64,000 nucleotides of DNA from Roseicyclus sp. GTDB taxonomy: Bacteria > Pseudomonadota > Alphaproteobacteria > Rhodobacterales > Rhodobacteraceae. Below are positions 63,876 to 64,000 of this stretch, piece by piece. Below the pieces are notes generated by a model that was given only the letters and a program-made list of their open reading frames with translations, was not told the DNA's origin and searched no databases. The DNA lies in NCBI GenBank assembly GCA_018401965.1, contig JAGYJU010000020.1, positions 186,001-250,000 on the forward strand, in the 5' to 3' direction. The stretch's first letter is position 1. Each line of letters opens with the position of its first letter. A program made the position numbers and the translations under genes.

Positions 63876-64000
63876 CTATAGCCAGTCGCGCAAGATCGGG
63901 ATCAGCGGGATATCGGCCGGCGGCATCGGGTAGGTGCGCAACGCCGATTTATCGACCCAGGCCAAGGTTTGGCCTTCGCGCGCTTGCGGAATACCTTGCC
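63876..64000 (-). CDS. MutT-like Nudix hydrolase, 3' end only
   Basis: The last 40 or so codons of a leftward gene run off the window edge: EGQTLAWVDKSALRTYPMPPADIPLIP then ILRDWL and stop. EGQ-LAWV and YPMPPADIPLI are the C-terminal landmarks of 8-oxo-dGTP diphosphatase MutT. The Nudix box would lie outside the window. Confidence 0.72.
   Translation of the reverse strand, partial: QGIPQAREGQTLAWVDKSALRTYPMPPADIPLIPILRDWL

Overview
The window is GC-rich DNA from an alphaproteobacterium, almost certainly a Rhodobacterales (Paracoccaceae/Roseobacteraceae-type) genome. The evidence is the rsfS-rlmH and gpmI-envC-ctpA-rppH housekeeping blocks, a PcaQ-linked protocatechuate operon, alphaproteobacterial LexA boxes (GAAC-N7-GAAC), FNR-type boxes (TTGAT-N4-RTCAA), and an alphaproteobacterial curli locus with CsgH.

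Layout. 0.2-1.7 kb: a D-alanyl-D-alanine carboxypeptidase. 1.7-6.6 kb: PcaQ divergent from pobA-pcaC-pcaH-pcaG and a beta-keto-acid cleavage enzyme (BKACE), which would take 4-hydroxybenzoate to protocatechuate and through ring cleavage; pcaB, pcaD, pcaIJ and pcaF are not in the window. 6.6-12.7 kb: a divergent cluster with a TauE-type exporter, a beta-hydroxyacid dehydrogenase, a fumarylpyruvate-hydrolase-like enzyme, an SsuABC-like importer and a GntR regulator, with a strong operator-like inverted repeat between the two arms. 12.6-14.5 kb: a frameshifted heavy-metal P-type ATPase.

14.6-24.4 kb is an accessory island: a beta-barrel outer-membrane protein, two curlin-like amyloid subunits built of 11-residue repeats, a CsgH-like chaperone, a LuxR regulator, a DUF2267 protein, two FNR/CRP-family regulators, a host-attachment-like protein, Hsp20, a cytochrome c and YggT. 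At least eight TTGAT-N4-RTCAA-like sites lie in front of these genes, so the island looks like a low-oxygen regulon that includes amyloid formation. 24.4-26.1 kb: SOS-controlled imuB, without imuA next to it. 26.4-27.9 kb: an RTX-repeat protein. 27.9-31 kb: a D-amino-acid aminotransferase and DgcA/DgcN, which fits D-glutamate catabolism. 31-34.5 kb: small proteins, a glutathionyl-hydroquinone reductase and a lytic transglycosylase. 34.8-39.5 kb: smc, rsfS, rlmH.

39.5-49 kb: a surface-polysaccharide block (KpsM/KpsE/KpsT-like ABC export, a beta-propeller-RTX protein and a double glycosyltransferase), apparently inserted between rlmH and gpmI. 49-53.6 kb: gpmI, an EnvC-like protein, ctpA and rppH. 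53.7-58.2 kb: an AT-richer Abi-like HEPN protein, a C-terminally truncated SOS-linked dnaE2, and a frameshifted NYN-domain gene lying against its broken end. 58.3-64 kb: proline iminopeptidase, ubiG, a MarR regulator, glutaredoxin, ComF, a methyltransferase, hemH and the 3' end of a mutT-like gene.

A feature of the whole window is that about ten otherwise well-conserved genes are each broken by one small indel (two in one gene), mostly in G/C homopolymers or CG repeats. Sequencing or assembly error is the simplest explanation; real decay or phase variation is possible for some. No tRNA, rRNA, CRISPR array or intact insertion sequence was recognised.
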